From an uncultured Bacteroidales bacterium (lineage in GTDB: Bacteria; Bacteroidota; Bacteroidia; Bacteroidales; FEN-979): 64,000 nucleotides of DNA. The stretch is from positions 30,031 through 94,030 of the forward strand of contig CAJBYO010000077.1 in assembly GCA_903959905.1 (NCBI GenBank), in the 5' to 3' direction. Position numbers and translations under genes: made by a program. This document shows, piece by piece, positions 60,556 through 64,000 of this stretch (positions are counted from its first letter, which is position 1; each line of letters starts with the position of its first letter). The notes below the pieces were generated by a model. The model saw only the letters and a program-made list of their open reading frames with translations, made no database searches and had not been told where the DNA came from.

Positions 60556-63500
60556 CTATTCCTGTTTCCCTGCACTCCGCTGTTTTACCCCTGCAGCCAC
60601 CATCAGCCCGATAATGGAAAGGATAAGTCCCCATGCCCACAACGGGAAAACGGGTGTTTCACCGGCCCCGTAGCTGTGCATGCCTTTTGAGAGGTAATAA
60701 TTTACACCGACAAATGTCATGATCACACTTCCAAATCCTGCCACAGCAGCAACATTCATAACGTAATACCCCTTCATTTTCGGGATAAACCGCAGATGGA
60801 GGATAAGCGTATAGGTGATCACAATAACGAGGGCCCAGGTTTCTTTTGCATCCCAGCCCCAGTACCTGCCCCATGATTCATTGGCCCACACACCACCCAG
60901 GAAAGTGCCGATGGTGGCGAGGACAATTCCCACAATAAGGTTCATTTCACAGATATAGGTGAGCTCCTTGATGATCAGGTCAAGCCGGGCATTGTTCCTG
61001 GCATTTTTGAATAAATAGATCACCAGGTTCATCAGTCCGAGGATGAATCCGAGCCCGAGGAACCCGTAACTGATGGTGAGGGTGGCAACGTGGATGATCA
61101 GCCAGTATGATTTCAGCACAGGCTGAAGGTTGGTCAGCTGCGGATCATAGCTGCTGTGGCTGGCGGTCATGAGGATGAAGAAGGCCAGCAATGCTGTTGC
61201 CGCCAGTGTGATCTTTGAATACCTTGCAAAACTGAAGCCTGCAAGCAACCCGCCCCAGGCAATCAGGATCAGCGACTCATACCCGTTGCTCCATGGAGCA
61301 TGTCCCGTAAGGTACCAGCGCATGATCATGCCGGCGGTGTGGTAAAGGAATGCAAGTGCCAGGATGCCAATGGAGATGTTGAGGGCCGTAGTGATGATGC
61401 GGCTTCTGGCCGGACGGAGGTTGTCGATGAATGCAAGAAGCAGGAGGATCATGCTGAGCAACGCATATACATTGCGGAGGGTGATGAAAATCTGCAGTTT
61501 GTTATACAGGATCTCAACATTGATCTTGGTTTCCGATGCCAGCAACTGGCTGCTTGCGGAGTTGCGCTGAATATCGCGCATCATCCCCATCACCTTATCC
61601 GGTTTTGAATAATCACCTGAAGCGGTCGAATTTAATACCTCTGTAAAGTAGGTAATCATGATGTTGCTGTAATTCAGCGGGTTCAGTTTAAGTTCTTCGT
61701 TCATGATGTTGATCGGGCCTTCCAGGGGAGTGGATGCCGCCGGGTCATCCCAGGTCACCCATTTGTTGTTGGCAGCCCCCTGTGCGGGAAACAGTTTGAA
61801 CATGCTGCCTTTAATGGCCATTTCAAAGATATTCAGCCGCTCATCCACCTTGATGACCTCTTTGTCAAAACTGTTCTGGGTCGACTGCTTTTTCCTGAAG
61901 GCCTCTTCCACATACTTCTGCAGTTTATATTTCTGGTTGCCGTCGAAAAAATCGAGGAATGAAGCATATTTTCCGGTGATACCGAGAATTTCCTGTACCG
62001 GTTTTTCACGAATGTAAATGATCTTCTGCTGTTGCCAGAATTTAGGTGCGATGAGCATGTCCATGAGAATCTGGATGGCATTCATGTCGCCTTTTCCGCT
62101 GATGTCAAAGTTGTCTTTCCTGGCAATTTTATGCATCACATCATAGGCCATGGAGTGTACCGGTTCAAAACGGCCATCATAGGTTTGAACGAGCAGGTGA
62201 CCAAATTTTTCGGCATGCTCAGCGGATACAGGTTTAGAAATTTCCGACTGGGAAAATCCAAAGGTGCCGATGAGCAGGAACAACAGCGTCATGATCACCC
62301 CCGATTTCCGCTTGTCCCTGGTCTCGCCGATGCGGCGGCTGAGTTCATGAAAGCGGGAGTTTTTGTTGAACAGCGACATGATAAAGCCGAGGCTCAGCAG
62401 GAAATAGCCTAAATAAGTAACCATTGTTCCGAAAAAATCGTGGTTTACCGAAAGGATCGTGCCCTTCTCATCCGGGTCGTACGATGACTGGAAGAACCTG
62501 TACATATCGTAATCCAGCACATTGTTCATGAAAATGCGGTGATTCTCCTTCAGGTTGTTGCGGTTGTCGATCAGTGTGATTTCGCTGGCATAGGATGAAG
62601 GGCTCATGGAGCCGGCGTAACGGTCAAGAATAAAATCGTTCAGCCTGATTGAAAATGGAAGTTCAACAGGCTTTTCTCCGTATCCCATTTTGAAATCAAC
62701 GCCGTCGAAACTGAAGTCCTGCATGCGAACAACGTACCCCGGTCCGCCGTAAACAGTGGCCTGATGTATCTTGTTTTGTATGGTGACATTCAGGATCAGG
62801 ACGTCGGTTCCTTTGTCTTCTTCTCCGCCGCGTGCCAGTTCGGTGGTTGCACTGGGTGAGTAGGCCGTGCACATGAAGGCCATTCCCTGTGCGCGGAAGA
62901 GGATACTTGTAGCAAGTTCGGCCCTGGTTAGGGGTTTGATCGTGTCGGTTTCCTTTGTGGCCATATTCATACGGACGACCTCAAACGGGGCCATGAATGA
63001 CAGTTGCCCGCCGGCTTCTTCAATCTGAATGGCAGCAGAATCTGACTTGTTGTTGAATGACAAAGTAACCGTTCCGAAAACGATGGCTTTTTCTTCCGTT
63101 AAAAACATGGTTTGCTGCATGGTTGTGTCGGCAACGATCAGGGAGATGATCTTTTTTCCGCCTGCCACATTTTCTTTCAGCTTATCAACGGCATTGCTGA
63201 TAAATTCTTTGTAATCAATGGCGATTTTGCCTTTTTCAGCCGTGGGAAATTCAAGGTGCAGGTCATTATTTGTAAAACTGCCTATGCTGAAAGGTTTGTC
63301 GTAGCTGAAGTTCTGAGTATTTCCTGCCGATGAAATCAGGAGCCAGGGGCTTTGGGTATGAATGATATTGGATTCTTCCCCCTCGCGGATGTGCATGCTG
63401 CCTTCAAATCCGAAGTACCTCGTAATCCCGGCACCGATCAGGATGATGATGAATGCTGCATGAAAAACAAATCCCGCAAACTTTTTTCTGCTTAACATCT

Positions 63501-63705
63501 TGAATTTGATGATATTTCCGATCATATTTATTGTTAACAGGAAAAATATCAGTTCAAACCAGAGCGCATTGTATACAAACGTCTGTGCGGTAACGGTGTC
63601 ATATTTGTCTTCAATAAATGTTGCTCCGCCCATGGCAATAATAAGAACAACAAGAAGGACAAGGGTGGTCCTGAAGGAAAAGAAAAAATCGGATACTCGT
63701 TTCAT
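60556..63705 (-). CDS. Fused cytochrome c biogenesis protein CcsBA (System II synthetase)
   Basis: 1049 aa. The N-terminal ResB/Ccs1-like part has three membrane helices (about residues 12-98) and a large exported domain. Two more helices and another soluble stretch follow. The C-terminal CcsA part has about eight helices and the heme-handling WWD-type motif ANESWGRYWGWDAKETWA (about 960), with conserved His in HVATLTISYG and LHLRFIP. System II brings heme across the membrane and attaches it to CXXCH motifs, so this enzyme could mature the 54 heme sites encoded next door. Fused CcsBA of this length is usual in Bacteroidota and Epsilonproteobacteria. A full-consensus promoter lies upstream (63752-63783). 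Confidence 0.92.
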   Translation of the reverse strand: MKRVSDFFFSFRTTLVLLVVLIIAMGGATFIEDKYDTVTAQTFVYNALWFELIFFLLTINMIGNIIKFKMLSRKKFAGFVFHAAFIIILIGAGITRYFGFEGSMHIREGEESNIIHTQSPWLLISSAGNTQNFSYDKPFSIGSFTNNDLHLEFPTAEKGKIAIDYKEFISNAVDKLKENVAGGKKIISLIVADTTMQQTMFLTEEKAIVFGTVTLSFNNKSDSAAIQIEEAGGQLSFMAPFEVVRMNMATKETDTIKPLTRAELATSILFRAQGMAFMCTAYSPSATTELARGGEEDKGTDVLILNVTIQNKIHQATVYGGPGYVVRMQDFSFDGVDFKMGYGEKPVELPFSIRLNDFILDRYAGSMSPSSYASEITLIDNRNNLKENHRIFMNNVLDYDMYRFFQSSYDPDEKGTILSVNHDFFGTMVTYLGYFLLSLGFIMSLFNKNSRFHELSRRIGETRDKRKSGVIMTLLFLLIGTFGFSQSEISKPVSAEHAEKFGHLLVQTYDGRFEPVHSMAYDVMHKIARKDNFDISGKGDMNAIQILMDMLIAPKFWQQQKIIYIREKPVQEILGITGKYASFLDFFDGNQKYKLQKYVEEAFRKKQSTQNSFDKEVIKVDERLNIFEMAIKGSMFKLFPAQGAANNKWVTWDDPAASTPLEGPINIMNEELKLNPLNYSNIMITYFTEVLNSTASGDYSKPDKVMGMMRDIQRNSASSQLLASETKINVEILYNKLQIFITLRNVYALLSMILLLLAFIDNLRPARSRIITTALNISIGILALAFLYHTAGMIMRWYLTGHAPWSNGYESLILIAWGGLLAGFSFARYSKITLAATALLAFFILMTASHSSYDPQLTNLQPVLKSYWLIIHVATLTISYGFLGLGFILGLMNLVIYLFKNARNNARLDLIIKELTYICEMNLIVGIVLATIGTFLGGVWANESWGRYWGWDAKETWALVIVITYTLILHLRFIPKMKGYYVMNVAAVAGFGSVIMTFVGVNYYLSKGMHSYGAGETPVFPLWAWGLILSIIGLMVAAGVKQRSAGKQE

Positions 63706-63751
63706 CGGATTATCAATAATTTAGTGATCATACAAAAGGTGTATTCAGGCA

Positions 63752-63783
63752 CAAAATTACGTTAATATCCTGTAATCATCAAA
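63752..63783 (-). promoter_or_regulatory. Bacteroidota primary-sigma promoter of the ccsBA gene
   Basis: TTTG (63780-63783, minus strand), 20-nt spacer, TAATTTTG (63752-63759): full match to TTTG-N19-21-TAnnTTTG. Predicted start near 63745, leader about 40 nt. Confidence 0.75.
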
Positions 63784-64000
63784 CCTATGTGGATCCTAAT
63801 GGAATGAAACCGGGAAATAACTGAAAAGTATCCCGCAAATATTAGGTTAATAGAAAAAAAGTAACTAATCAGTGGCTGAAAATCTAAGCGTTGTTAACAT
63901 TTTTTTGCACTAATGAACAGGGTGATTTGGTGTTGAAAATTTGACTTTTTAAAATCCAGCACATACTAACAAATATTATTTTACAAGTTGATAAATAAGC
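63784..64000. other. A/T-rich non-coding end of the window
   Basis: I see no ORF, RNA gene or repeat in the last 217 bp. It probably belongs to the intergenic region before the next gene. Confidence 0.5.

Overview
The window looks like a chromosomal segment of a Bacteroidota bacterium, probably an uncultured Bacteroidales-like lineage. The reasons are: many giant secreted proteins ending in type IX secretion (T9SS) C-terminal sorting domains, a PorP/SprF family protein, a gingipain-type C25 peptidase, a FISUMP-domain protein, a fused CcsB-CcsA cytochrome c synthetase, and Bacteroidota-type promoters (TTTG-N20-TAnnTTTG). I saw no rRNA, tRNA, prophage, IS element or CRISPR array.

Region 1 (1-22.2 kb, almost all minus strand): T9SS cargo and exoproteins. 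There is a cohesin-like protein cut by the window edge, a 2056-aa protein with nine YDG repeats plus cohesin-like and dockerin-like parts, a 1580-aa GEVED/FN3/kelch/SprB protein, and a 1412-aa cleaved-adhesin/FN3 protein. A secreted endonuclease I, a T9SS-tagged serine beta-lactamase-family hydrolase and a hotdog thioesterase follow.

Region 2 (22.2-35 kb): a frameshifted membrane protein, a SAM methyltransferase, a patatin/BamA-like lipase, an S23 four-helix protein, CorA, an excisionase-type HTH gene with a membrane partner, a secreted superoxide dismutase with an extra histidine-rich domain, a DUF2339 protein and a C25 peptidase. This stretch, together with one site at 13.6 kb, carries arrays of a heptamer (TCACCCG/TCACGCG). 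The arrays sit mostly on or right after stop codons, and in six of seven cases they run in one orientation relative to the gene.

Region 3 (35-57.6 kb): a large multiheme cytochrome locus, probably for extracellular electron transfer. One operon encodes an NHL lipoprotein, a 5-heme lipoprotein, an outer-membrane beta-barrel and a 9-heme cytochrome, the parts expected of a porin-cytochrome conduit. A second operon encodes an NHL protein, a 12-heme cytochrome, a histidine kinase with a CXXCH heme site in its sensor domain, and an NtrC-family sigma-54 activator. A third, divergent operon encodes a 4-heme c554-like cytochrome, an NHL/Ig T9SS protein and a 2292-aa protein in which a beta-helix region and eight PKD-like repeats are fused to a 20-heme cytochrome domain. 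Three GG-N10-GC sigma-54 promoters, one preceded by two tandem 16-bp palindromic activator-site candidates, tie the regulator to the cytochrome genes. I count 54 candidate heme sites in six cytochromes, plus one in the kinase.

Region 4 (57.6-64 kb): a FISUMP protein, PorP/SprF, a double OB-fold secreted protein, a MITE-like inverted-repeat element, and the CcsBA synthetase that would attach the hemes. Functions are inferred from sequence motifs and gene context only; no searches were run.
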